A stretch of 64,000 nucleotides of DNA from Enterovirga rhinocerotis. Its GTDB lineage: Bacteria; Pseudomonadota; Alphaproteobacteria; Rhizobiales; Beijerinckiaceae. Shown one piece after another: positions 52,315 through 61,195 of the stretch. Location of the stretch: NCBI RefSeq assembly GCF_004363955.1, contig NZ_SNZR01000014.1:62001-126000 (forward strand), given 5' to 3'. Below the pieces are notes generated by a model that worked only from the letters and a program-made list of their open reading frames with translations, had not been told where the DNA came from and searched no databases. Every line of letters begins with the position of its first letter. Positions within the stretch are counted from its first letter, which is position 1. Position numbers and translations under genes: made by a program.

Positions 52315-53154
52315 TCACTCCGGGAAGGTCACGAGGCGCTGGGCCTGGGCCAGGATCTGGTCGAGGACCATGCCGACGACGCCGATCACGAGGATCGAGG
52401 TGATCACGTTGGTGATCGAGAGGTTGTTCCACTCGTTCCAGACGAAGTAGCCGATGCCCGTGCCGCCCACGAGCATCTCGGCCGCGACGATGACGAGCCA
52501 GGCGATGCCGATCGAGATGCGCATGCCGGTGAGGATCGTCGGGGCGGCGGCCGGCAGGATGACGGTGAAGGCCCGCCGGATCGGCCCGACCTCGAGCGTC
52601 CGCGCGACGTTGAGCCATTCCCGGCGCACGCTCGCGACGCCGAAGGCGGTGTTGATCAGCATCGGCCAGATCGAACAGATGAAGATGACGAAGATCGCCG
52701 AGATGCTGGAATCCTTGATCGTGTAGAGGGCGAGCGGCATCCAGGCGAGCGGAGAGACCGGTTTCATCAACTGGATGAAGGGGTTGAGCGCGCGGTTCAT
52801 CATCGGCGACATGCCGATGAGAAATCCGATCGGGATGGCGAAGAGCACCGCGAGCCCGAAGCCGATGGCGACGCGCCCGATCGAATAGGCGAGCTGGATC
52901 CCGATGCCCTTGTCGTTGGCGCCCTTGACGTAGAACGGGTCCTTCAGGTGCCCCCAGATCGTCTTGGCGACGTCGATCGGGCCGGGCATGGCGGATTTTC
53001 CGGCCGTCGCCGTCTGGCCCATGAGCTTGGCGTATTCCGGGTCCATCTCCTGCGCGCTGCCGCCGCCGCTGACGGCGATGTGCCAGGCGGCGAGGAGGAC
53101 CAGGAGCAGCAGGAGCGAGACGAGCGGGGCTTGCAGGCGCTCGCGAGCGGTCAT
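52315..53154 (-). CDS. nitrate/sulfonate-type ABC transporter permease
   Basis: 279 residues with about six membrane segments, starting from MTARERLQAPLVSLLLLLVLLAAWHIAV. The BPD_transp_1 domain has the EAA-type loop MPAAAPTILTGMRISIGIAWLVIVAAEML. It resembles NrtB/SsuC/TauC permeases. A sigma-54-type promoter candidate lies 43-57 bases upstream. The binding protein is not adjacent but is encoded about 5 kb upstream in the same cluster. Confidence 0.92.
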   Translation of the reverse strand: MTARERLQAPLVSLLLLLVLLAAWHIAVSGGGSAQEMDPEYAKLMGQTATAGKSAMPGPIDVAKTIWGHLKDPFYVKGANDKGIGIQLAYSIGRVAIGFGLAVLFAIPIGFLIGMSPMMNRALNPFIQLMKPVSPLAWMPLALYTIKDSSISAIFVIFICSIWPMLINTAFGVASVRREWLNVARTLEVGPIRRAFTVILPAAAPTILTGMRISIGIAWLVIVAAEMLVGGTGIGYFVWNEWNNLSITNVITSILVIGVVGMVLDQILAQAQRLVTFPE

Positions 53155-53196
53155 GGGCGATCTCCCGAGGGTGGCGTCGAGGCGGGTTCGGGCCCC

Positions 53197-53211
53197 GCAA
53201 CCTTCATGCCG
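53197..53211 (-). promoter_or_regulatory. second sigma-54 (-24/-12) promoter candidate
   Basis: On the minus strand the sequence is CGGCATGAAGGTTGCGG, matching GGCAYG-N4-TTGC with the required ten bases between GG and GC. It overlaps the 3' end of the rubredoxin-reductase gene and would start transcription about 30 bases before the permease ATG. It shares the block AAGGTTGCG with the promoter at 56361. Confidence 0.6.
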
Positions 53212-54547
53212 CGAGCCTCACGGCCGGCTTCCCGCCGCGCCATTGCTCCATGACGAGGCGGTCGGCGCTGTCCTCGAGGATGCGCCAGTCGCCGCCCGGC
53301 CGCGGCAGGCCGTGCAGAACGAGCGGGGTCGATGACGTCTTGAGGCGGATGACCGTCTCGGCATGGTCGTAGCCCGCATGCGGCAATCCGAGGACGGCAT
53401 GGGCGATGGCGTCGGCCTGATGCGGGATCGGCTCGATGAACCGGCAGGGCATCCCGCCGAAGCTGACGCAGTCGCCGAGCGCGTAGACGTCCGGCGCGCT
53501 CGTCGCGAGCGTCGACGGATCGACGACGATGCCCCGATCGAAGGCGAGCCCGGCCGCGCGGGCGAGGCGCCCCTGCGTCGCGAGCCCCGTCGCCGCGACG
53601 ACGAGGTCGGCGACCAGACCCGGCATGTTCCGGAGGGCGACATCGATCGTGTCGTCCGGGCGTCGTGCCAGCCCGGAGACGATAGCCCCGCCGCGGACAT
53701 CGACCCCCGATCTCGCGAGGCCGGCCGCAAGCCGCTTTGCGGCCGGCTCGGGCAGGAGTTCGGCCAGCGGCAGGGCGGTCATCGACAGCAGCGAGACGCG
53801 ATGGCCCGCGCGGGCGAGGTCCTCTGCGAGTTCGCACCCCACCATGCCGGCTCCGATCACCGCGACGCGCTTCGGACCGCCCGCGAGCGCGCGGTGCAGG
53901 CCCGACCAGGACCCGAGATCGTTCACCCGCCAGCAGAGCTCCGGCGGCAGGCCCGGCGGCAGGGCGCTGCGGGCGCCCTGGGCCAGGACGAGGCTCGTGT
54001 AGCGCAACGTGCCGCGCGTCGTCCGGAGCCGGCGGGAGGACGCGCACAGGCCGATCGCGAAGGTTTCGGACAGGAGCCGGATGCCGAGCCGCGCCGCCGC
54101 CGCAGCGCCCGTCTCGCGACGCAGGCGCTCGGGTCCGAGGCCTCGCGAGAGCGCCACCGACAATTCGGGCTTGTGGTACACGTCGCCCGGGCAGGCCGTG
54201 ACCATCGTGATGGGCACGGCGCCGTCGAGGGATCGCAAGGCCTCTGCGACGGTCCAGCCCGCGAGGCCCGCGCCGACGATGACGATACCCGTTTCGCGCG
54301 CGCCCATCGGGGCGACGGGCGCTGCCGCGCGTTCGCGTCTCCGATAGGGCTCGAAATCGGCCTTCGTGACGCCGCAGACGGGGCATTCCCAATCGTCGGG
54401 GATATCCTCGAACCGGGTCCCAGGCGGCAGCCCCCCATCCGGATCGCCCTCGCCCTCGTCGTAGATCAGGCCGCAGGCGCGGCAGAGATATTGGCGCCAG
54501 GGGCCGAGCCCGTCCGTCGGCTCCGGCCCGCTCGCCTCGGCGCTCAC
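53204..54547 (-). CDS. rubredoxin-rubredoxin reductase fusion (FAD-dependent oxidoreductase)
   Basis: 447 residues with a GTG start that overlaps the stop of the flavoprotein gene. An N-terminal rubredoxin domain (about 18-72) has the four Fe-binding cysteines C22, C25, C55 and C58 ([10 protein letters not shown] and WECPVCGV). A pyridine-nucleotide-disulfide-oxidoreductase fold follows with FAD motif [20 protein letters not shown](P) motif [17 protein letters not shown] and the C-terminal FAD motif DVYALGDCV. One chain can thus take NAD(P)H electrons through FAD to the iron centre, probably to supply the adjacent flavin monooxygenase-like enzyme. Confidence 0.92.
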   Translation of the reverse strand: MSAEASGPEPTDGLGPWRQYLCRACGLIYDEGEGDPDGGLPPGTRFEDIPDDWECPVCGVTKADFEPYRRRERAAAPVAPMGARETGIVIVGAGLAGWTVAEALRSLDGAVPITMVTACPGDVYHKPELSVALSRGLGPERLRRETGAAAAARLGIRLLSETFAIGLCASSRRLRTTRGTLRYTSLVLAQGARSALPPGLPPELCWRVNDLGSWSGLHRALAGGPKRVAVIGAGMVGCELAEDLARAGHRVSLLSMTALPLAELLPEPAAKRLAAGLARSGVDVRGGAIVSGLARRPDDTIDVALRNMPGLVADLVVAATGLATQGRLARAAGLAFDRGIVVDPSTLATSAPDVYALGDCVSFGGMPCRFIEPIPHQADAIAHAVLGLPHAGYDHAETVIRLKTSSTPLVLHGLPRPGGDWRILEDSADRLVMEQWRGGKPAVRLAA

Positions 54548-55707
54548 GGCCGTGCCTCCGGCAGGGTCTCGCGCGAGAGCCGCGCCATCTCCCAGCGCAG
54601 ATGCTTGAGCGCGGGCGTCACGATCGCGACGAAATGGGCTTCGCGGATCCGCCGCTGCGGCGCCGCAGCGATCTGGTAGCCGCGGGCGCCCTGGTGGAGG
54701 AGGGCCGATTGCGAGGCCCGCAAGGACAGCTCGGCGGCCTGGGCGCGGGCATCCAGCACGTCGATCAGGTAGTCGCTCGCCGTCTCGAAGGGCGTCTCCG
54801 CGAGCCGCATCACCCGCCCGCGAAGCTCGGCATATTCCGCCTCGATCGGGCCGGGCCGATCCTCCAGGAACTGATTGACGTGTCCCAGCGTCTCCTCGAC
54901 CTCCTGCATGGAATCGAGGCTGCCCCGGACGACGCCGAGCCCCATCCCGATCTGAAGCTGGATGAAGGCCGCCCGGATGCGGGCGATGAAGGGGCGGGCC
55001 GGATCCGCGATGAGGTCGTCATGGTCGACGACGTAGTCCTTCAGGCGGATGCCCCAGGTGCTCGTTCCCTCCATGCCGGAGAATTCGGGGCAGGGCCGCA
55101 ATTCGGCGCGCCCGTCGAAGCGCAGCAGGAACATGATCTCGTGGCTGACCGTCCCGTCGGGCCGTTCGACGGCGGCGACGGCGCCGCAATACTGGCCGGG
55201 GCCGATATGGCTGACCCAGGGAAGCTGCCCGCTCACGGCGTAGCCGCCGGGGACGGGGCGGGCCCGGAGCAGCATGGATTCGATCCCGGCGAAGGTCTTC
55301 ATCGGGTTCGAAAGGGCGGTCCCGCCGAAGGTCTGCCCGGCGGCATGGCCGTCGAGCAGCGTGCCGGCGAGGGCGGGATTGCCGGATTGCTCGAGATAGA
55401 GGCCGCAGACGTCGTGGCACCAGACGAGGAAGGCGGTCGCGCCGCAGGCCCGGCCCGCCGCCTCCATCGCGGCGATGGCGAGGCCGAAACGCTGGCCCTG
55501 CCGGTCGAGATGCGCGCCGAGAGCCCCCGCCGCGCCGAGGCTGCCCATGATCTCGAGAGGATAGTGGCCGCGATCGATCCGGGTCGCACTCGCCGCGAGC
55601 GGACCGTCCGCGATTGCGACCGTTTCGGCCAGGACCTGCGCCTCGCTCCGCATCGGGGAGGGCGGGGCGTCCGTATCCTCGATCTTCAGGGCCTGAGCCG
55701 TCCGCAT
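54544..55707 (-). CDS. acyl-CoA-dehydrogenase-fold flavoprotein, probable monooxygenase (SfnB/DszC type)
   Basis: 387 residues from the ATG at 55707, preceded by AGGAGAG. The three-domain acyl-CoA dehydrogenase fold is visible ([12 protein letters not shown]-type helices, [20 protein letters not shown], then a C-terminal helical bundle). The C-terminus reads [17 protein letters not shown], where dehydrogenases have a REAKxxEI-like sequence and a catalytic Glu; this wording is closer to the flavin-dependent sulfur and nitrogen monooxygenases of the fold. Substrate is unknown. It is flanked by OsmC and the rubredoxin-reductase fusion, which may supply electrons. Confidence 0.85.
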   Translation of the reverse strand: MRTAQALKIEDTDAPPSPMRSEAQVLAETVAIADGPLAASATRIDRGHYPLEIMGSLGAAGALGAHLDRQGQRFGLAIAAMEAAGRACGATAFLVWCHDVCGLYLEQSGNPALAGTLLDGHAAGQTFGGTALSNPMKTFAGIESMLLRARPVPGGYAVSGQLPWVSHIGPGQYCGAVAAVERPDGTVSHEIMFLLRFDGRAELRPCPEFSGMEGTSTWGIRLKDYVVDHDDLIADPARPFIARIRAAFIQLQIGMGLGVVRGSLDSMQEVEETLGHVNQFLEDRPGPIEAEYAELRGRVMRLAETPFETASDYLIDVLDARAQAAELSLRASQSALLHQGARGYQIAAAPQRRIREAHFVAIVTPALKHLRWEMARLSRETLPEARP

Positions 55708-55751
55708 GGGACTCTCCTCTCGATCGTGACGAGCGGGGCTGTCCGCCGGGG

Positions 55752-56303
55752 CTAGGGGGCGAGCGCGATCTTGAACGGGACCGGGTTGCGCATCGTGTTG
55801 GCGACGGGCGAGTAGGCATTCGCCTGCCGGACGATCTCGTCGAGCGTCTCGCGGCTGGCATCGCCCTCGACCGTCACGGCCACCCGGATCTCCTGGAAGC
55901 CCATATCGGCCGGCAGCGTTTCGGCGCCGCCCGCCCCCCAGGCGGCGGGGTTGCCGATATCGCCCTCGAGCTTCAGTTCCAGCTTGGAGAGGCGCACGCC
56001 CTTCCACGTCGCGACGGCGGTGATGCCGACGGCGAGGCAGCCGCCGAGGGCCGAAAGCGCGATCTCGCCGGGCGCGGGCGCCGTGTTCTCGCCGAAGAGG
56101 TGGAGCGGCTCGTCGACGACGACGGGATCGTGGTCGCCGACATAGCTCAGCGTCCGGTATTGGCCCTCGCAGATCGTCGTCACGACATTGGTGCCGCGGG
56201 CCTTCGGATTGTTGCGACCCTTCTCGGCGAAGCGGGCGAGGCCCTCGGCATCGATCGGCCGGAGGTAGCTCGTGACGGTGTTGAGGGCGGGGCTGGCGCT
56301 CAT
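55752..56303 (-). CDS. OsmC family protein
   Basis: 183 residues from the ATG at 56303. The OsmC fold pattern is LFGENTAPAPGEIALSALGGCLAVGITAVATWKGVRLSKLELKLEGD, with the conserved catalytic Cys in LGGCLA, and a second Cys is in TTICEGQY. OsmC proteins are thiol-dependent peroxidases or hydrolases. A longer upstream start at 56348 was rejected because it runs into the promoter. It is the first gene after the -24/-12 promoter. Confidence 0.92.
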   Translation of the reverse strand: MSASPALNTVTSYLRPIDAEGLARFAEKGRNNPKARGTNVVTTICEGQYRTLSYVGDHDPVVVDEPLHLFGENTAPAPGEIALSALGGCLAVGITAVATWKGVRLSKLELKLEGDIGNPAAWGAGGAETLPADMGFQEIRVAVTVEGDASRETLDEIVRQANAYSPVANTMRNPVPFKIALAP

Positions 56304-56360
56304 GGGAGGGTCCTCGTCTGGCGAGGCCCGGTTTCTCCGGACCCGCATACGAGACCTTGC

Positions 56361-56376
56361 GCAACCTTGGTGCCAG
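56361..56376 (-). promoter_or_regulatory. sigma-54 (-24/-12) promoter upstream of the OsmC gene
   Basis: Minus-strand sequence CTGGCACCAAGGTTGC matches the sigma-54 consensus TGGCACG-N4-TTGC nearly perfectly, with ten bases between GG and GC. The expected start point is near 56349, about 46 bases before the OsmC ATG. A sigma-54 activator gene lies just upstream, on the same strand. Confidence 0.75.
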
Positions 56377-56464
56377 GTTCGAGCCTGATCGTGAGATTAT
56401 GAAATCGTAAGGACTGTTAGTGACTTGCTTGAAGTTGTCCGCTCAGGGTCGCGCGATGGACTCA

Positions 56465-56495
56465 CGACAATGTCGACAATCTGTCGACATTGTCG
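56465..56495. promoter_or_regulatory. 14-base perfect inverted repeat, putative activator-binding enhancer
   Basis: Arms CGACAATGTCGACA (56465-56478) and TGTCGACATTGTCG (56482-56495) are perfect reverse complements around the 3-base centre ATC. The site lies between the end of the activator gene and the -24/-12 promoter, about 130 bases upstream of the predicted start point. This distance is usual for sigma-54 enhancers. The dyad also contains a nested GTCGAC core in each arm. Confidence 0.72.
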
Positions 56496-56510
56496 GATTG
56501 GGCGGGCGGG

Positions 56511-58076
56511 TCAGGAGGCCCGGCGCTCGAGCCCGGATTTCCTGAGGCGATAGGCGAATTGCCGCTCGGTCAGGCCCAGTCTCTGCGCGGCCCGCGCCTT
56601 GTTGCCGCCGGCCCGGTGCAGGGCCTCGTGCAGTTCGGCGGGGCCGTGGGAATCGGAGCGAAGGTAGGGGCGGACGACAGGGCCGCCGGGTTCCGCCAGA
56701 CGGTGCGCGCGGATGACCGGCATGGCCTGGTCCGACAGGAAGGCGGCGAGATCGTTCTCGTCGAGCACCGCCTTGCCGGCGAGGAGGACGAGCCGCTCGA
56801 TGAGATTGGCGAGCTCCCGGATGTTGCCGGGCCAGGGGCGCCGCGCCAGCAGGCGCACCGCGCCCGCGGTCAGGTTGACGTTGCGCTGGTTGTCCTGGTT
56901 CGCCCGCGCGAGAAAATGGGCGACGAGGTCCGGGATGTCGCCCGGACGGGCGGCGAGGGGCGGCAGCTCGATCGGGATCACGTTCAGCCGGTAATAGAGG
57001 TCCTCGCGGAACGCCCCTCGCGCCACCTCCTGCCCGAGATCCCGGTTGGTGGCCGCGACGAGCCGCATGTCGATGCGGATCTCGCGCTTGCCGCCGAGCC
57101 GGACGACGGTGCTCTCCTGGAGCGTGCGCAGGAGCTTCGTCTGCAGGTTCGCCGGCAATTCCCCGATCTCGTCGAGGAAGATCGTGCCGCCGCTCGCCTG
57201 TTCGAACCAGCCGGCCCTCGCCTCGACGGCACCCGTGAAGGCGCCCTTCTCGTGGCCGAACAGCTCGGATTCGAAGAGGCTGTCGGGAATGGCGGCGCAA
57301 TTGACCTTGATGAAAGGCTTGTCGCGGCGGGGGCTGGCGAGATGCAGGGCGCGCGCGAACAGCTCCTTGCCGGTTCCGGATTCCCCGAGCAGCAGCACGC
57401 TCGCCCCCGCATCCGCGACGCGCTCGATCTGGGCGAGCGCCCGCAGTAGGGCGGGGGAGGAGCCGATGATCCCGTATCGGGCGGGCTTCGTACGGAGCGC
57501 GCGGGCGAGCATGCCGTTATGCTCTTCGAGCGCTCGCGTGCGCTGCTCGACCCGCGCATTCAGCGTGAGAAGCTGGCTCACCATCGTGGCGACGATGCGC
57601 AGGATCGTGACGTCGTCCGAGAGGGAGCGTTCGCGGTGGCGGATGCGGTGGCAGGCGAGGGCGCCGACCGTCCGGTGGTCGACCCGGATCGGCAGGGCGA
57701 TGAACGAGACGATATCGGGCGGCAGCCGGGATCGCTCGACCGCGCGGGCGAGGAAGCTCGGCTCCGCATCGATGTTCTGGACGATGATCATGTGGCCCTG
57801 GGCGATCACGCGGCCGGTGATGCCCTCGTTCGGCGCGTAGCGCCCTCGCGCCGCCTCCTCGCTCGTGAGCCCGTAGGAATGAGCGATGCGGTGGTCGTCC
57901 CCGTCTTCGGCCTTCAGCACGACCCGGCCTCGGTTGAGCCCCAGGATCTCGGAGAGGAGCTGAAGCATTCCGCGGACGGCCTGGTCGAGCTGGAGCCCCT
58001 TGCCGATGAGGCTCATCACCTCCTGGATCAGGAACATCTCCTGCGTGCGCCAATGGGCGCTCGATCCGTCCTTCAA
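56511..58076 (-). CDS. sigma-54-dependent activator with GAF domain (NifA/SfnR type)
   Basis: 521 residues. A GAF sensory domain covers about 10-175 and a short linker follows. The AAA+ domain (about 200-440) has Walker A GESGTGKE (231-238), the sigma-54-contacting GAFTGA loop (278-283) and [11 protein letters not shown]-terminal Fis-type helix-turn-helix ([28 protein letters not shown]) completes it. All key residues are intact. It sits between the binding-protein gene and the palindrome plus -24/-12 promoter and most likely switches on the OsmC-to-cyanase genes. The signal is unknown. Confidence 0.94.
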   Translation of the reverse strand: MKDGSSAHWRTQEMFLIQEVMSLIGKGLQLDQAVRGMLQLLSEILGLNRGRVVLKAEDGDDHRIAHSYGLTSEEAARGRYAPNEGITGRVIAQGHMIIVQNIDAEPSFLARAVERSRLPPDIVSFIALPIRVDHRTVGALACHRIRHRERSLSDDVTILRIVATMVSQLLTLNARVEQRTRALEEHNGMLARALRTKPARYGIIGSSPALLRALAQIERVADAGASVLLLGESGTGKELFARALHLASPRRDKPFIKVNCAAIPDSLFESELFGHEKGAFTGAVEARAGWFEQASGGTIFLDEIGELPANLQTKLLRTLQESTVVRLGGKREIRIDMRLVAATNRDLGQEVARGAFREDLYYRLNVIPIELPPLAARPGDIPDLVAHFLARANQDNQRNVNLTAGAVRLLARRPWPGNIRELANLIERLVLLAGKAVLDENDLAAFLSDQAMPVIRAHRLAEPGGPVVRPYLRSDSHGPAELHEALHRAGGNKARAAQRLGLTERQFAYRLRKSGLERRAS

Positions 58077-58175
58077 GGCTGCATCCTCCGGGACAGGTTG
58101 ATGCGCGCCCGGCGGAACCCGCTTCGGTCCTCCGCCGGGGCGGCACGAGTGGCGTCCGACCGCGGTCCGCGCGCG

Positions 58176-59525
58176 TCACCCCCGCTTGATCGCGAAGGAC
58201 TTCACGTAGTCTTCGGGCTTTGCGGGATCGAAGGTCTTGCCCATGACGACGAAGGTCTTGGTCGTGGCCTCCGGCGGGGTCAGGCCTTGCTGCTTCATCA
58301 GCTTCTGGGCGTCGGTGGCGAGATAGACCTGTTCGGCGATCGCCTTGTAGTCGACGTCGCCCTTGATCTGCCCCCAGCGCTTCATCTGGGTCATCGTCCA
58401 GATGGCGAAGCTGTGCCAGGGGAAGGGGTCGAAATCGACGCGCTTCGGATCCTTCTTCACCGCCCCGAGCCCGTCCGCATAGGTTCCCGTCAGGACCTGT
58501 TCGACGACGATCGGCGGCGCGTTGAGATAGTTCGCCGGCGCGATGGCCTCGGCGATGGCCTTGCGGTTCTCGGCCTTGGAGGCATAGGCGGTGGCGTCGA
58601 TGATCGCCCGCAGCAGCGCCGCGTAGCTGTTCGGAGACGTCGTCGCGAACTCGCGCGACGCGGCGAAGGAGCAGCAGGGATGGCCGTCCCAGATCTCCTT
58701 CGAGAGGAGATGCATGAAGCCGACGCCGTCATAGATCGCCCGCTGGCAGATGTTGTCGGGGGCGAGGAAGCCGTCGATGTTGTCGGCACGCAGGTTCGCG
58801 ACCATCTCCGGCGGCGGCACGACGCGGAGCTGCACATCCGTATCCGGATCGATGCCGTGCTCGGCGAGATAGTACCGCAGGAGATAGTTGTGGTTTGAAT
58901 AGTCGAAGGGGATGGCGAATTTCATGCCCTTCCACTTCTTCGGGTCGCGATTGTCCTTGTGCTTCATGGCCAGGGTGATGCCCTGGCCGTTGATGTTCTC
59001 GATCGCCGGCACGACGAACGGCACCGGGTTCGAGCCGAGCCCCATCGTGATCGCGAGCGGCATCGGCGCGAGCATGTGGGCCGCGTCGTATTCCTTGTTG
59101 AGCGTCTTGTCGCGGATGATGGCCCAGCCGGCCGTCTTGACCACCTCCACGTTCAGGCCCTGCTTCTTATAGAAGCCCATCGGGTCGCCCATGATGATGG
59201 GCGTCGCGCAGGTGATCGGGATGAACCCGACCTTGAGGTCCTTCTTTTCGAGAGGCCCCGTGCCTTGCGCCAGAACCTCCGTGGCGGTGGCGACCGGGAA
59301 GATCTGCGAGAGCGCCGCCAGCGCCGTCGAGAGGCCGACGGCCTTCAGGAAGTTCCGGCGCTCGCCGTCATGGGGGATCGCGGCGCGCAGGAGCGAGGTT
59401 TCGACCACGCCCGCATAATCGCCCACGGCAACGGAATCGTGTTCCGTCTGCGAGCCGTGGCGGCCGCAACTGCAGCGGCTGCGCAGGCGTCGCGAGGTCG
59501 GCACCGGATCGTCGGCCATGGTCAT
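58176..59525 (-). CDS. Tat-exported NrtA/CmpA/SsuA-like ABC substrate-binding protein with Cys/His N-terminus
   Basis: 449 residues from the ATG at 59525, which has GGGAGA nine bases upstream; ATG 59519 is in frame. A twin-arginine signal (GERRNFLKAVGLSTALAALSQIF) lies unusually far in, about residues 55-77, behind an extension that contains RCSCGRHGSQTEHDS, a possible metal site. The mature domain (LKVGFIPITCATPIIMGDPMGFYKKQGL ... IKGDVDYKAIAEQVYLATDAQKLM) matches nitrate/bicarbonate/sulfonate binding proteins. The permease and ATPase are about 5 kb downstream. Confidence 0.9.
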   Translation of the reverse strand: MTMADDPVPTSRRLRSRCSCGRHGSQTEHDSVAVGDYAGVVETSLLRAAIPHDGERRNFLKAVGLSTALAALSQIFPVATATEVLAQGTGPLEKKDLKVGFIPITCATPIIMGDPMGFYKKQGLNVEVVKTAGWAIIRDKTLNKEYDAAHMLAPMPLAITMGLGSNPVPFVVPAIENINGQGITLAMKHKDNRDPKKWKGMKFAIPFDYSNHNYLLRYYLAEHGIDPDTDVQLRVVPPPEMVANLRADNIDGFLAPDNICQRAIYDGVGFMHLLSKEIWDGHPCCSFAASREFATTSPNSYAALLRAIIDATAYASKAENRKAIAEAIAPANYLNAPPIVVEQVLTGTYADGLGAVKKDPKRVDFDPFPWHSFAIWTMTQMKRWGQIKGDVDYKAIAEQVYLATDAQKLMKQQGLTPPEATTKTFVVMGKTFDPAKPEDYVKSFAIKRG

Positions 59526-59541
59526 TGCAGGCTGTCTCCCT

Positions 59542-60003
59542 TTATGGGCCCTGAGGGCTTGGATGGTGCGGCGCCGTGCGCATCTCGTCTGCAATGCGCG
59601 TGACGACCTGCCCGAGTTCCTCACCGAGTTCGGAGAGGCCCGGATGCTTCGCAAAACTCTGTCCTGGTTCGGGATAGAGCAGGATGACCGTGCCGTCGGG
59701 GCGCTCCATGATCACGAACTTGAGCGGCGCCTCGACGATGCCGGCGGCGTTCGCCGAGAGAAGCCGGGCCATGTAGCGGGGGTGGAAGAAGAGAATCTGC
59801 CGCGTCGGCAGGATCGCGAAGCCGCCCTTGCTCAGCAGCATCTGCGGATCGATCTCGGCGACGATCCAGAGATCCTGCCCCTCGATCGCACGCTTCAGGC
59901 GCGAGATCGTCTCGACGAAGCCCACAGGCGACACGACGGAAGCTGGTCCCGACGGGCGTTCCTCCATGCGGATCGAAACGGGGGTCGGGCCGGTGCCGCC
60001 CAT
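59542..60003 (-). CDS. DUF302 domain-containing protein
   Basis: 153 residues from the ATG at 60003; an in-frame ATG at 59967 is possible. The DUF302 pattern is GFVETISRLKRAIEGQDLWIVAEIDPQMLLSKGGFAILPTRQILFFHPRYMARLLSANAAGIVEAPLKFVI, ending in YPEPGQSFAKHPGLSELGEELGQVV. This heterodimer-like fold is common near sulfur genes, but its role is unknown. It lies 7 bases after the sulfurtransferase and 16 bases before the binding protein. Confidence 0.85.
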   Translation of the reverse strand: MGGTGPTPVSIRMEERPSGPASVVSPVGFVETISRLKRAIEGQDLWIVAEIDPQMLLSKGGFAILPTRQILFFHPRYMARLLSANAAGIVEAPLKFVIMERPDGTVILLYPEPGQSFAKHPGLSELGEELGQVVTRIADEMRTAPHHPSPQGP

Positions 60004-60010
60004 CGGCCCG

Positions 60011-60898
60011 CTACTCGGCCGCCTGGCTGAACGCGGGCGGGGCCGAGCCGGGACGCCCCTCCTCGATCGGAAGCGAGGGGTCGCGGGACCACTCGTTCCA
60101 GGAGCCGAAATAGAGGCGGACGTCCTCGATCCCGGCCTCCTTCAGGGCGACGAGCGTGTTCGAGGCGCGCGCACCCTTGAAGCAGTAGAGGACGACCGGC
60201 GTGTCCGTCCCGATGCCGGCCGTGGCGCATTCGGCCAGGATCTCATCCTTCGATTTCAGCATCTTGCCGGCCGGAGTCGGCTTCATCATCCGGTACCATT
60301 CGATCCACCGCGCCTTCGGGATGCGGCCCTTGCGCGGGCAGAAATCCTTGCCGTAGGGCGATGAGGATTCGCCGATCCACTCGTCGACGTCGCGTGTGTC
60401 GAGCTTGACGATGCCGTCATCGGCGACGGCGGCCTTCATCTCCTCGAGACCGACGAAGAGCGAGGCCGCGGCAGGGTCGACCGTGAAGGTCTTCGCGCTC
60501 GGGACCGTGGGCTCCGTCGTCGTGGCGCCGCCCGCCGCCGTCCAGGCCGCATAGCCGCCGTGCAGGATCTTCACCTTGGGATAGCCGAGATATTTCAGGA
60601 GCGTGTAGCCGCGGCAGGACTGGCCGAAGCCGGTATCCATCGACGCTTCGTAGAGGACGGCCGTCTCCTCCCCGCCGAGCCCCGCAGCCCCGAAGGTCTC
60701 GGCGAACTTGTCCTTCATCGCCGCCACGCCCTCGGGGGTGCTCGACGCGAGATAGGTGAAGATGTCGTGGATGTTAACGGCCCCGGGGATATGGCCGGCC
60801 GCGTAGGCCTCGGGCGCGCGGGTGTCGATCGGAACGACGCCGCCTTCCTTCAGAAGCGCCTCGACGTCGTTCGGCGATATCAGGATGGACTCGCTCAT
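60011..60898 (-). CDS. two-domain rhodanese-type sulfurtransferase
   Basis: 295 residues from the ATG at 60898; the longer upstream frame was rejected. Two rhodanese domains are present: inactive N-terminal (VPIDTRAPEAYAAGHIPGAVNIHDIF) and active C-terminal with Cys239 in VVLYCFKGARASN, flanked by LDTRDVDEWIGESSSPYGKDFCPRKGRIPKARWIEW. Such enzymes move sulfane sulfur from thiosulfate or 3-mercaptopyruvate to acceptors such as cyanide. It is the first gene of the sulfurtransferase, DUF302, binding protein and activator set. Confidence 0.93.
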   Translation of the reverse strand: MSESILISPNDVEALLKEGGVVPIDTRAPEAYAAGHIPGAVNIHDIFTYLASSTPEGVAAMKDKFAETFGAAGLGGEETAVLYEASMDTGFGQSCRGYTLLKYLGYPKVKILHGGYAAWTAAGGATTTEPTVPSAKTFTVDPAAASLFVGLEEMKAAVADDGIVKLDTRDVDEWIGESSSPYGKDFCPRKGRIPKARWIEWYRMMKPTPAGKMLKSKDEILAECATAGIGTDTPVVLYCFKGARASNTLVALKEAGIEDVRLYFGSWNEWSRDPSLPIEEGRPGSAPPAFSQAAE

Positions 60899-61195
60899 CT
60901 CGGACCTCCGGCTTGGAACCTCGATTATGCGCACGAGACCGCTGGACTTCCCGGCGTCATGATCGCCGAAGAAAATCCCCTGGCCGATCTCGTCGATGCC
61001 CGTGTATCGGGAAGTAGACGGGTCGCTCTGTTCAATGTTGAGTGTCGAACGGCCCTCGCTGCCGCTCAAGGGGCGCAGCGCTCATTTCGCGGGCGATCGT
61101 CGCGCGAATTCTCGGCAGGCGCGTTCGCGAAAGCGGCAGCTGCCTCGGGTCGGCGCGGAGGCCGGGTGCTCGCCGCGCGGCCTCCGGACGGCTCG

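Noticed and set aside
52276-53253. Plus-strand frame over the ABC transporter genes.
   Set aside because: Dominated by Asp/Arg/His, typical of antisense of membrane and nucleotide-binding proteins in GC-rich DNA.
60899-61195. Upstream extension of the sulfurtransferase reading frame as a leader or separate gene.
   Set aside because: The added residues show no signal peptide or domain pattern, and the family start is the MSES ATG at 60898. No other gene or clear promoter was recognised in this 297-base gap.
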